From: Archivesica marissinica
Taxonomy: Eukaryota; Mollusca; Bivalvia; Venerida; Vesicomyidae
Assembly: GCA_014843695.1 (NCBI GenBank)
Contig: CM026390.1
Location: 19,464,466-19,528,465 of the forward strand
Direction of reading: 5' to 3'
DNA: 64,000 nucleotides
In this document: positions 43,411 to 56,192 of the stretch, in pieces
Layout of the letters: each line of letters begins with the position of its first letter
How positions within the stretch are numbered: the first letter of the stretch is position 1
Translations under genes and position numbers: made by a program
The notes under the pieces: generated by a model
The model's database searches: none
Seen by the model: the letters and a program-made list of their open reading frames with translations, nothing else
What the model was told of the DNA's origin: nothing

Positions 43411-43588
43411 CTTGATATGGGTGCCGACTTGGTAGTTGATCTTCTAGAGCTAAAATCGGATATGACTAGATCACGTGTCTTTTTTTGATTATCATGGTCT
43501 TTAATTAACATCACAACAACACATATGAAGAGGAGTAAAAACACCCCAGTCACGCACGCAATCAGGTAAAATAAGTCGGACATTTTAT
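43411..43588 (-). CDS. Transmembrane and cytoplasmic exon of a single-pass membrane protein
   Basis: The translation KMSDLFYLIACVTGVFLLLF, ICVVVMLIKDHDNQKKTRDL, VISDFSSRRSTTKSAPISR shows one hydrophobic span of about 22 residues (LFYLIACVTGVFLLLFICVVVML without its ends). Basic, Ser-rich sequence follows, so the C-terminal side should be cytoplasmic. The acceptor 'ttgcttctttcag|AT' and donor CAAG|GTATGT are both strong; phase 1 in, phase 2 out. It lies 1.8 kb upstream of a signal-peptide exon on the same strand, so it most likely belongs to a different, upstream gene. Cadherin-family genes end this way, but the exon itself has no cadherin-specific motif. Its ectodomain exons would be above 43.6 kb, and I did not find them. 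Confidence 0.7.
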
Positions 43589-43661
43589 CTGAAAGAAGCA
43601 ATATACAGTCTAAATCCGTTATGTCGAATTCCGTCGGACCGAATAAAACACTTCCGACGTT

Positions 43662-43917
43662 TGACCCATATGAGCGACACCTCCTGAAAAGATTAGTCAA
43701 TTTAGATTTGGAATATAATGCAATGATACAGAAAGAGACCCATTACAGAGTCTCCTCTGGTTCTTTTACGTGCACGGTGTACAGCACCGACATGAGACCA
43801 CGGTTTAACGTCCCATCTGAAAGACTGTTAATTTTATTAGGGTCAGACGGGGGATGGAACCTGCGATCCCTGGATTACCAGTCCAGCGTGTTACCACTGG
43901 ACTACAGATCCATCTGT
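43662..43917 (-). repeat. SINE family A, 3'-shortened
   Basis: It starts at 'gacccatatgagcgacacc', so the 'cgataaataaacgta' end is lost; the head is complete. Together with 43022-43312 it brackets the transmembrane exon. Confidence 0.88.
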
Positions 43918-44037
43918 GTTATCATATCTAATGCACACACGTACTAACTGATATCAAGACTCTAGATAACTCTAAATGATCGACATAATAAAGTATCATA
44001 TTTTCACAGCAATGATGAACTATTTCTCTTCGTTTTA

Positions 44038-44110
44038 TTTTGTGGCAGTGGTTAGCACACTCACTTCTTACCGATGCAACATGGGTTCAATCCTCGGAAC
44101 AGTAAGTATA
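44038..44110 (+). repeat. SINE family C head fragment
   Basis: 'ttgtggcagtggttagcaca', 'ctcacttcttaccgatgcaa' and 'ggttcaatcctcgga' match the C head; the copy is cut off 27 bases before the 52-bp satellite. Confidence 0.75.
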
Positions 44111-44136
44111 TGGGATGATACGGTACAGTCATTGGG

Positions 44137-47100
44137 ACATACTAGATAACCCCATATTGAATGGAATTAATGTCATAGTACAGTCAATATGAGGTGCTAT
44201 ATACCCATAATACATGCCTTAATGTCATACTACAGTCAATATGAGGTGCTATATAGTATATACCCCATAATACATGCCGTAATGTCATAGTACAGTCAAT
44301 ATGAGGTGCTATATACCCATAATACATGCCTTAATGTCATAGTACAGTCAATATGAGGTGCTATATACCCATAATACATGCCGTAATGTCATAGTACAGT
44401 CAATATGAGGTGCTATATACCCATAATACATGCCGTAATGTCATAGTACAGTCAATATGAGGTGCTATATAGTATATACCCATAATACATGCCGTAATGT
44501 CATAGTACAGTCAATATGAGGTGCTATATACCCATAATACATGCCGTAATGTCATAGTACAGTCAATATGAGGTGCTATATACCCATAATACATGCCGTA
44601 ATGTCATAGTACAGTCAATATGAGGTGCTATATGGTATATACCCATAATACATGCCGTAATGTCATAGTACAGTCAATATGAGGTGCTATATACCCATAA
44701 TACATGCCGTAATGTCATAGTACAGTCAATATGAGGTGCTATATACCCATAATACATGCCGTAATGTCATAGTACAGTCAATATGAGGTGCTATATACCC
44801 ATAATACATGCCGTAATGTCATAGTACAGTCAATATGAGGTGCTATATACCCATAATACATGCCGTAATGTCATAGTACAGTCAATATGAGGTGCTATAT
44901 ACCCATAATACATGCCGTAATGTCATAGTACAGTCAATATGAGGTGCTATATACCCATAATACATGCCGTAATGTCATAGTACAGTCAATATGAGGTGCT
45001 ATATACCCATAATACATGCCGTAATGTCATAGTACAGTCAATATGAGGTGCTATATACCCATAATACATGCCGTAATGTCATAGTACAGTCAATATGAGG
45101 TGCTATATACCCATAATACATGCCGTAATGTCATAGTACAGTCAATATGAGGTGCTATATACCCATAATACATGCCGTAATGTCATAGTACAGTCAATAT
45201 GAGGTGCTATATACCCATAATACATGCCGTAATGTCATAGTACAGTCAATATGAGGTGCTATATACCCATAATACATGCCGTAATGTCATAGTACAGTCA
45301 ATATGAGGTGCTATATACCCATAATACATGCCGTAATGTCATAGTACAGTCAATATGAGGTGCTATATACCCATAATACATGCCGTAATGTCATAGTACA
45401 GTCAATATGAGGTGCTATATACCCATAATACATGCCGTAATGTCATAGTACAGTCAATATGAGGTGCTATATACCCATAATACATGCCGTAATGTCATAG
45501 TACAGTCAATATGAGGTGCTATATACCCATAATACATGCCGTAATGTCATAGTACAGTCAATATGAGGTGCTATATACCCATAATACATGCCGTAATGTC
45601 ATAGTACAGTCAATATGAGGTGCTATATAGTATATACCCATAATACATGCCGTAATGTCATAGTACAGTCAATATGAGATGCTATATACCCATAATACAT
45701 GCCGTAATGTCATAGTACAGTCAATATGAGGTGCTATATACCCATAATACATGCCGTAATGTCATAGTACAGTCAATATGAGATGCTATATACCCATAAT
45801 ACATGCCGTAATGTCATAGTACAGTCAATATGAGATGTTATATACCCATAATACATGCCGTAATGTCATAGTACAGTCAATATGAGGGGCTATATACCCA
45901 TAATACATGCCGTAATGTCATAGTACAGTCAATATGAGGTGCTATATATACCCATAATACATGCCGTAATGTCATAGTACAGTCAATATGAGGTGCTATA
46001 TACCCATAATACATGCCGTAATGTCATAGTACAGTCAATATGAGGTGCTATATACCCATAATACATGCCGTAATGTCATAGTACAGTCAATATGAGGTGC
46101 TATATAGTACCCATAATACATGCCGTAATGTCATAGTACAGTCAATATGAGATGCTATATAGTACCCATAATACATGCCGTAATGTCATAGTACAGTCAA
46201 TATGAGGTGCTATATACCCATAATACATGCCGTAATGTCATAGTACAGTCAATATGAGGTGCTATATACCCATAATACATGCCGTAATGTCATAGTACAG
46301 TCAATATGAGGTGCTATATACCCATAATACATGCCGTAATGTCATAGTACAGTCAATATGAGATGTTATATACCCATAATACATGCCGTAATGTCATAGT
46401 ACAGTCAATATGAGGTGCTATATACCCATAATACATGCCGTAATGTCATAGTACAGTCAATATGAGGTGCTATATACCCATAATACATGCCGTAATGTCA
46501 TAGTACAGTCAATATGAGGTGCTATATACCCATAATACATGCCGTAATGTCATAGTACAGTCAATATGAGGTGCTATATACCCATAATACATGCCGTAAT
46601 GTCATAGTACAGTCAATATGAGGTGCTATATACCCATAATACATGCCGTAATGTCATAGTACAGTCAATATGAGGTGCTATATACCCATAATACATGCCG
46701 TAATGTCATAGTACAGTCAATATGAGGTGCTATATACCCATAATACATGCCGTAATGTCATAGTACAGTCAATATGAGGTGCTATATACCCATAATACAT
46801 GCCGTAATGTCATAGTACAGTCAATATGAGGTGCTATATACCCATAATACATGCCGTAATGTCATAGTACAGTCAATATGAGGTGCTATATACCCATAAT
46901 ACATGCCGTAATGTCATAGTACAGTCAATATGAGGTGCTATATACCCATAATACATGCCGTAATGTCATAGTACAGTCAATATGAGGTGCTATATACCCA
47001 TAATACATGCCGTAATGTCATAGTACAGTCAATATGAGGTGCTATATACCCATAATACATGCCGTAATGTCATAGTACAGTCAATATGAGGTGCTATATA

Positions 47101-50100
47101 CCCATAATACATGCCGTAATGTCATAGTACAGTCAATATGAGGTGCTATATACCCATAATACATGCCGTAATGTCATAGTACAGTCAATATGAGGTGCTA
47201 TATACCCATAATACATGCCGTAATGTCATAGTACAGTCAATATGAGGTGCTATATACCCATAATACATGCCGTAATGTCATAGTACAGTCAATATGAGGT
47301 GCTATATACCCATAATACATGCCGTAATGTCATAGTACAGTCAATATGAGGTGCTATATACCCATAATACATGCCGTAATGTCATAGTACAGTCAATATG
47401 AGGTGCTATATACCCATAATACATGCCGTAATGTCATAGTACAGTCAATATGAGGTGCTATATACCCATAATACATGCCGTAATGTCATAGTACAGTCAA
47501 TATGAGGTGCTATATACCCATAATACATGCCGTAATGTCATAGTACAGTCAATATGAGGTGCTATATACCCATAATACATGCCGTAATGTCATAGTACAG
47601 TCAATATGAGGTGCTATATACCCATAATACATGCCGTAATGTCATAGTACAGTCAATATGAGGTGCTATATACCCATAATACATGCCGTAATGTCATAGT
47701 ACAGTCAATATGAGGTGCTATATACCCATAATACATGCCGTAATGTCATAGTACAGTCAATATGAGGTGCTATATACCCATAATACATGCCGTAATGTCA
47801 TAGTACAGTCAATATGAGGTGCTATATTACCCATAATACATGCCGTAATGTCATAGTACAGTCAATATGAGGTGCTATATACCCATAATACATGCCGTAA
47901 TGTCATAGTACAGTCAATATGAGGTGCTATATACCCATAATACATGCCGTAATGTCATAGTACAGTCAATATGAGGTGCTATATACCCATAATACATGCC
48001 GTAATGTCATAGTACAGTCAATATGAGATGCTATATACCCATAATACATGCAGTAATGTCATAGTACAGTCAATATGAGGTGCTATATACCCATAATACA
48101 TGCCGTAATGTCATAGTACAGTCAATATGAGGTGCTATATACCCATAATACATGCCGTAATGTCATAGTACAGTCAATATGAGGTGCTATATACCCATAA
48201 TACATGCCGTAATGTCATAGTACAGTCAATATGAGGTGCTATATACCCATAATACATGCCGTAATGTCATAGTACAGTCAATATGAGGTGCTATATACCC
48301 ATAATACATGCCGTAATGTCATAGTACAGTCAATATGAGGTGCTATATACCCATAATACATGCCGTAATGTCATAGTACAGTCAATATGAGGTGCTATAT
48401 AGTATATACCCATAATACATGCCGTAATGTCATAGTACAGTCAATATGAGGTGCTATATACCCATAATACATGCCGTAATGTCATAGTACAGTCAATATG
48501 AGGTGCTATATACCCATAATACATGCCGTAATGTCATAGTACAGTCAATATGAGGTGCTATATACCCATAATACATGCCGTAATGTCATAGTACAGTCAA
48601 TATGAGTGCTATATACCCATAATACATGCCGTAATGTCATAGTACAGTCAATATGAGGTGCTATATACCCATAATACATGCCGTAATGTCATAGTACAGT
48701 CAATATGAGGTGTTATATACCCATAATACATGCCGTAATGTCATAGTACAGTCAATATGAGGTGCTATATACCCATAATACATGCCGTAATGTCATAGTA
48801 CAGTCAATATGAGGTGCTATATACCCATAATACATGCCGTAATGTCATAGTACAGTCAATATGAGATGTTATATACCCATAATACATGCCGTAATGTCAT
48901 AGTACAGTCAATATGAGGTGCTATATACCCATAATACATGCCGTAATGTCATAGTACAGTCAATATGAGGTGCTATATAGTATATGCCCATAATACATGC
49001 CGTAATGTCATAGTACAGTCAATATGAGGTGCTATATACCCATAATACATGCCGTAATGTCATAGTACAGTCAATATGAGGTGCTATATACCCATAATAC
49101 ATGCCGTAATGTCATAGTACAGTCAATATGAGGTGCTATATAGTATTCCCATAATACATGCCGTAATGTCATAGTACAGTCAATATGAGATGCTATATAG
49201 TATATGCCCATAATACATGCCGTAATGTCATAGTACAGTCAATATGAGGTGCTATATACCCATAATACATGCCGTAATGTCATAGAACAGTCAATATGAG
49301 ATGCTATATACGGTACCCATAATACATGCCGTAATGTCATAGTACAGTCAATATGAGGTGCTATATAGTATATACCCATAATACATGCCGTAATGTCATA
49401 GAACAGTCAATATAAGATGTTATATACCCATAATACATGCAGTAATGTCATAGTACAGTCAATATGAGGGGCTATATACCCATAATACATGCCGTAATGT
49501 CATAGTACAGTCAATATGAGGTGCTATATACCCATAATACATGCCGTAATGTCATAGTACAGTCAATATGAGGTGCTATATACCCATAATACATGCCGTA
49601 ATGTCATAGTACAGTCAATATGAGGTGCTATATACCCATAATACATGCCGTAATGTCATAGTACAGTCAATATGAGGTGCTATATACCCATAATACATGC
49701 CGTAATGTCATAGAACAGTCAATATGAGGTGCTATATACCCATAATACATGCCGTAATGTCATAGAACAGTCAATATGAGATGCTATATACCCATAATAC
49801 ATGCCGTAATGTCATAGTACAGTCAATATGAGGTGCTATATACCCATAATACATGCCGTAATGTCATAGTACAGTCAATATGAGGTGCTATATACCCATA
49901 ATACATGCCGTAATGTCATAGTACAGTCAATATGAGATGCTATATACCCATAATACATGCCGTAATGTCATAGTACAGTCAATATGAGGGCTATATACCC
50001 ATAATACATGCCTAATGTCATAGTACAGTCAATATGAGATGCTATATACCCATAATACATGCCGTAATGTCATAGTACAGTCAATATGAGGTGCTATATA

Positions 50101-52249
50101 CCCATAATACATGCCGTAATGTCATAGTACAGTCAATATGAGATGCTATATACCCATAATACATGCCGTAATGTCATAGTACAGTCAATATGAGGTGCTA
50201 TATACTCCATAATACATGCCGTAATGTCATAGTACAGTCAATATGAGGTGTTATATACCCATAATACATGCCGTAATGTCATAGAACAGTCAATATGAGG
50301 TGCTATATACCCATAATACATGCCGTAATGTCATAGTACAGTCAATATGAGGGGCTATATACCCATAATACATGCCGTAATGTCATAGTACAGTCAATAT
50401 GAGATGTTATATACCCATAATACATGCCGTAATGTCATAGTACAGTCAATATGAGGTGCTATATACCCATAATACATGCCGTAATGTCATAGTACAGTCA
50501 ATATGAGGTGCTATATACCCATAATACATGCCGTAATGTCATAGTACAGTCAATATGAGGTGCTATATACCCATAATACATGCCGTAATGTCATAGAACA
50601 GTCAATATGAGATGCTATATACGGTCCATAATACATGCCGTAATGTCATAGTACAGTCAATATGAGGTGCTATATAGTATATACCCATAATACATGCCGT
50701 AATGTCATAGTACAGTCAATATGAGGTGCTATATACCCATAATACATGCCGTAATGTCATAGTACAGTCAATATGAGGTGCTATATAGTATATACCCATA
50801 ATACATGCCGTAATGTCATAGTACAGTCATTATGAGGTGCTATATACCCATAATACATGCCGTAATGTCATAGTACAGTCAATATGAGGTGCTATATGGT
50901 ATATACCCATAATACATGCCGTAATGTCATAGTACAGTCATTATGAGGTGCTATATACCCATAATACATGCCGTAATGTCATAGTACAGTCATTATGAGG
51001 TGCTATATACCCATAATACATGCCGTAATGTCATAGTACAGTCAATATGAGGTGCTATATAGTATATACCCATAATACATGCCGTAATGTCATAGTACAG
51101 TCAATATGAGGTGCTATATACCCATAATACATGCCGTAATGTCATAGTACAGTCAATATGAGATGTTATATACCCATAATACATGCAGTAATGTCATAGT
51201 ACAGTCAATATGAGGTGCTATATACCCATATTAGATGCCGTAATGTCATAGTACAGTCAATATGAGGTGCTATATAGTATATACCCATAATACATGCCGT
51301 AATGTCATAGTAGAGTCAATATGAGATGCTATATACCCATAATACATGCTGTAATGTCATAGTACAGTCAATATGAGGTGCTATATAGTATATACCCATA
51401 ATACATGCCGTAATGTCATAGAACAGTCAATATAAGATGTTATATACCCATAATACATGCAGTAATGTCATAGTACAGTCAATATGAGGGGCTATATACC
51501 CATAATACATGCCATAATGTCATAGTACAGTCAATATGAGATGTTATATACCCATAATACATGCCGTAATGCCATAGTACAGTCAATATGAGGTGCTATA
51601 TACCCATAATACATGCCGTAATGTCATAGTACAGTCAATATGAGATGTTATATACCCATAATACATGCCGTAATGTCATAGTACAGTCAATATGAGATGT
51701 TATATAGTATATACCCATAATACATGCCGTAATGTCATAGAACAGTCAATATGAGATGCTATATACGGTACCCATAATACATGCCGTAATGTCATAGTAC
51801 AGTCAATATGAGGTGCTATATAGTATATACCCATAATACATGCCATAATGTCATAGAAAAGTCAATATAAGATGTTATATACCCATAATACATGCAGTAA
51901 TGTCATAGTACAGTCAATATGAGGGGCTATATACCCATAATACATGCCGTAATGTCATAGTACAGTCAATATGAGGGGCTATATACCCATAATACATGCC
52001 GTAATGTCATAGTACAGTCAATATGAGATGTTATATACCCATAATACATGCCGTAATGTCATAGTACAGTCAATATGAGGTGCTATATACCCATAATACA
52101 TGCCGTAATGCCATAGTACAGTCAATATGAGGTGCTATATACCCATAATACATGCCGTAATGTCATAGTACAGTCAATATGAGATGCTATATACGGTACC
52201 CATAATACATGCCGTAATGTCATAGTACAGTCAATATGAGGTGCTATAT
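44137..52249. repeat. 8.1-kb array of a 52-bp satellite (~155 copies)
   Basis: The unit reads 'cccataatacatgccgtaat', 'gtcatagtacagtcaatatg', 'aggtgctatata'. The middle (about 46.4-47.8 kb) is almost invariant. The right third (49-52.2 kb) is rich in variants: 'gatgttata', 'ggggctata', 'catagaacag', and 7-bp 'gtatata' insertions. There are no unique spacers. Units carry stops, so no long frame exists. Confidence 0.98.
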
Positions 52250-54075
52250 CAGGGTGTGAAATAGTCACCCGCCCGGCGCCCGAGGCAGGTAAGAATTGCG
52301 TCGGGCTAATAACAGTGAACGGAAACTAGCCCGGCTGGCGGGTAGCATATTTAGACGGTGTATGATACATGTACATGAGTGTGGCAATGATTCATATGAG
52401 TCTACGGTCTCTAGTACTAGAGTTCCCGCTGTCGGTCGCATTTGTCGTCAAATGCGCATAAAAATAAAAAATAACTTTGTTCAAGAAACATAATCGGCTG
52501 AAAATCCATGAAAGTGAAGGTCGTGTGTGCGGTCACGCGTGCGATGATGACAAGCGTTTGTTTATTGGAAATCAGCTGTTTGGCACTTGATTGCATGGGG
52601 TGTTGAGAAGTTGGTGACATTTTAATTACGGATAATTGGATTAAATGGCGGTCTTTAATCCTACAACTGATTAGCACAGATAGCACTGTATACCAGAATT
52701 TGATAATGCAGTGTTTTCTCACTGCGTTTCTTGCGGTTTTGATGCAATGAAATGGCCAGAGACGCAATGAGAATCATTGAATGCATTTTCTGTGACGCAA
52801 CAATATTTTGACAGCAGATTATATGGACTGCGGGGATAAAATGTACACGGTCACCGAGTACTTGTTCATTGACGAGACGCTTTTACTTGTTACAATTATG
52901 TACAACGAAAAGCGTTCAGATGATACAGATAAGTAAGTACATCATATGTCGGGAAATGCCCGCTACTGAAATAGGTTTAGTTTCCAAGCAGAATAATTCT
53001 GCAAATCCTGAAACCCCAGAATATGATTCGGCCCAGACAATTTCCAACCATGAAAGTACTGAAACACCTTCAGCTTAGTGATATGACTAATAGTCCCTAC
53101 AAACGTAAAACTGTATCAAAACACGAATTTAGAACGTAGTGGGTGAAAGAAAATGCATGGTTAGTCTTAGTGCACTTTCCAATTTCCCAAACCTGATTTT
53201 TTATGATTGGTAGGTAGTAAGTTACACAGTATTTATTTACTCATAAGAGCATGTAGACAACTACAGCAGAAGTACAAGTAATTAACAGTAGTACATGCAA
53301 AAACAAGTTGACAACTTGTTTAACATCAGCACATACCAGATGTCTGATTGAATATGGCACTATAGACTGTTGGCTCCAACATTGGAGCCATTGGCGCAAA
53401 CTATACCAGGTATATTGTTGTGTTTGCTGACTGCAGTTTGTTTATCCAGGAAGTTGTTGACTTGGGGTTTATTGTACGCATGTGCGAATGACCCAAACTC
53501 ATTTGCATATTGGTCATGGCAAGCAAGTCACGGAAATAAACGAGATCAACCTTTGAATAATTATGTCGTCATCGATCTATAAGCCAATGGGGGTGAGTAT
53601 ATCGGTCGTGGTTTTATCAGCTGTGCATGTGGTGGATATATACATTATTTTTGGCGGCTATATTCAATTCAAAATGTGGCATTTTGGCGTGGGCAGTCCA
53701 CCACCAGCCCAAAAAGGTTAAATCTACATGCTTCCGTCCATTAATAAAATAGTGCTTACATGTGGTGTTATTCACATAATGTGGTGTTATAAAATAATTA
53801 CACTAGTATGAACATATTGATTGGTCTGATAATTAAAATTCAATTGTAACCAGTAAAAAGACTGGTTTGACTTTGAATAGTTATAGATGCATGTAAATGG
53901 ATTAGAGTGCACATCTTCTGGGCCCGGCCTGTTATTTGAGTCTTAACTTCACCGGGTCGCCTTTCACCCACATTTTCTTGGACAAGTCAAAATAATGCAG
54001 GGCTAGTAACTTTCAAATCTTACTAGCCCTGCGCCCTGCTGGCTACAAAGAATTTTAGCCCTAGGTAACACCCTG
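52250..54075. mobile_element. 1.8-kb hAT-like element inserted in the 52-bp satellite
   Basis: The ends CAGGGTGTGAAATAGT and GGTAACACCCTG are inverted over the outer 8 bases (CAGGGTGT/ACACCCTG). The flanks tgctatat (52242-52249) and tgctgtat (54076-54083) are an 8-bp duplication with one change. Both features fit the hAT superfamily. Subterminal motifs recur ('tcgggctaataacagtgaac' near the left end, 'gcagggctagtaac' and 'ttactagccctgcgc' near the right). Inside there is no transposase; a frame at about 52953-53078 (MPATEIGLVSKQNNSANPET, then YDSAQTISNHES) could be a remnant. It is a non-autonomous or deleted copy. Confidence 0.85.
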
Positions 54076-54115
54076 TGCTGTATAGTATATACCCATAATA
54101 CATACCGTAATATTT
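54076..54115. repeat. Single remnant of the 52-bp satellite beyond the hAT element
   Basis: 'tgctgtatagtatataccca' plus 'taatacataccgtaat' is the end of the array, proving that the element inserted inside the satellite near its edge. Confidence 0.9.
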
Positions 54116-54523
54116 ATACTGAATAACAGCGAGTTTGCATGGGATCATTGCACAGTATGACTGGCAGTCTTGGTTGGTCGCGAAAACAGACGACTAATTG
54201 GAATTACTCGTCAATAAACAGTAACAACCGTACATACATATAGTCATGGATGCTTACCAGAATTACCAGTATTCCCTCCATAAACAGTTTTGTCATTTCA
54301 TCTTTCTAAACATGCACAATCCTGCATTTTAGCAGATAATATTAGCGGAGAGAAGTGCTATTTTACAGACGACACTAAAAACTAACCTAATCCAGTTTAA
54401 CTACCATAAGTGTGTTTTAACTCTGTATGATCTGACGAGTATAGAACTGTGGTCCTTTTGATAATTGGTTCAAAGTGAGCGGTTCAAAGTGAGCTGAACA
54501 ATTCGTGTTTAGCGGCGAGCTTA
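54116..54523. other. No gene recognised
   Basis: A short local duplication 'ggttcaaagtgagc' at 54468-54493 is the only structure seen. Confidence 0.5.
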
Positions 54524-54725
54524 GTGTGGTCCAGTGGTAGAGCGTCGGATTTGGAACCGAACAGTCCCGGGTTCGATACTCGGTCACGCCACGTATCTAG
54601 TGTCATTGAGCAAGGCACCTCACACACATTGCTTAGTACTGGTTAATCGCTTAGGTCGGCTAAGCCTGCCCAGGAAAACATGTCTAAGTCCCCGCGAGGG
54701 GTTTGACATTAAAGGAACATACACA
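54524..54725 (+). repeat. SINE family E (tRNA-Pro-like head)
   Basis: The head has A box tggtccagtgg, anticodon loop TTTGGAA (TGG, Pro-like) and B box gggttcgatac. The body is 'attgagcaaggcacctcaca', 'cttagtactggttaatcgct', 'taagcctgcccaggaaa' and the end 'gacattaaaggaacat'. A second copy is at 58501-58705. Confidence 0.88.
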
Positions 54726-54849
54726 TACTCATATACATAGCTTAGCGGATCTATATTTTGTGACGGCGTACGACAATACTGTGTTTGAAAGTTGTGGCGC
54801 GACAATTCACACTGAAAATCACATCGCCATTCCTTATAAATACCGGGAC

Positions 54850-55077
54850 GGACATCAGTCTGATGCAGGTTCGATCCCCCGTCTGACCCTAATAAAATTG
54901 ACAATCTTTCAGATGGGACGTTAAGCCGAGGTCTCGTGTCGGTGCCTTACACCGTGCACGTAAAAGAACCAGAGGAGACTCTGGAATGGGTCTCTGTCTG
55001 TATCATGCATTATCCTCCAAAATCTAAAATGACTAATCTCTTCAGGAGGCGTCGCTCATATGGGCAACCAGTAGCGA
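54850..55077 (+). repeat. SINE family A, truncated within the head
   Basis: It starts just before the B box (ggttcgatcccccgtctg) and runs to 'gggcaaccagtagcga'. Confidence 0.88.
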
Positions 55078-55579
55078 AAAATTTGCAGAGCGAGATATAA
55101 TGCCCCAAATCCTCAATCCTAATGGTTCGTACACATATACCAACAGAAATACTACAATAGTAACACCAAGAGAAAGATTTACAATGTAATGGAACTGACA
55201 TGGTTGCACGAACCGACCAGGAACAAGGGCATTAGCCCAACGTTGGTTAATAAATGGAAATGGCAGTTTCTAGTAACAATATGTGTTGATGATTTGATCT
55301 ACATGGTTAAACATACACCAAATTCAAAGCCACATATCCGATTTATTTTCGTATAGAGGGAACAATGTGCCATGATGGATTCTAACGGAGCAACTACTGG
55401 ATGAACGCGGTCATACTTTGTTATAAAAATGTAAAAATGGCTGTGAATCCATAAACAATCATCCAACCATAACGGGGTTACAATGGCACAACTAAACATC
55501 AAACCGATGCTTCCTGCCAAGTTTGGTGAACATCCAACAATGGATTATGGAGATGAAGCGCAGACACGGTCAAGCGGAA
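55078..55579. other. No gene recognised
   Basis: No exon or repeat recognised. Confidence 0.5.
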
Positions 55580-55806
55580 AGACAGCGTGATAGCGCAGTG
55601 GATGCGGGTTCGCTTCAGGTCCGGAGTTCGAGCCCTGTTGGAGCCGTTACGATTGTGCCCTTAGGCAAGGCATTTAAATTCCACGTTGCCTCTTCTCTCT
55701 CCATCGTGGCGATGGCTTCCATCAGGAATGAGGTCTCGAGAGTGATTAATATAAGTTGTAAGAACTTGTTTCGCAATCGAGCTAAAATAAGTTTGTATAA
55801 ACTAAG
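55580..55806 (+). repeat. SINE family B, full length
   Basis: The head 'cagcgtgatagcgcagtgg' with A box tagcgcagtgg and B box gagttcgagccc; 'gtgcccttaggcaaggca'; tail 'gtaagaacttgtttcgcaa'. Confidence 0.92.
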
Positions 55807-55904
55807 CCGACGGAAAGACGGCAAAAACAATCACATGTCTTCCACATTAGGGTTATGGGAGACATAATACCTGTAGTGGCACATTCTGATTTGACATGGT
55901 GGTG

Positions 55905-56192
55905 TTTTACGTTTATTTATCGTCGCTACCGGTTGCCCATATGAGCGACACCTCCTGAAGAGATTAGTTATTTTAGATTGTTGGAGGATAGTGCAATGAT
56001 ACAGAGAGAGACACATTCCAGAGTCTCCTCTGGTTCTTTTACGTGCATGGTGTAAAGCACCGACACGAGACCTCGGTTTAACGTCCCATCTGAAAGACTG
56101 TTAATTTTATTAGGGTCAGACGGGGGGTCGAACCTGCGATCCCTGGGTTACCAGTCCAGCATGTTACCACTGGACTATATATACCCGTCTGT
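55905..56192 (-). repeat. SINE family A, full length
   Basis: A minus-strand copy with B box ggttcgacccc and a complete 3' end 'gcgacgataaataaacgta'. Confidence 0.92.

Noticed and set aside
44137..52249. CRISPR-like periodic array (also at 6813-9706)
   Set aside because: Units are contiguous with no unique spacers, there are no cas genes, and the host is a eukaryote.
52296..53582. Host gene inside the hAT-like element
   Set aside because: Only short frames without domains or splice signals; at most a transposase remnant.
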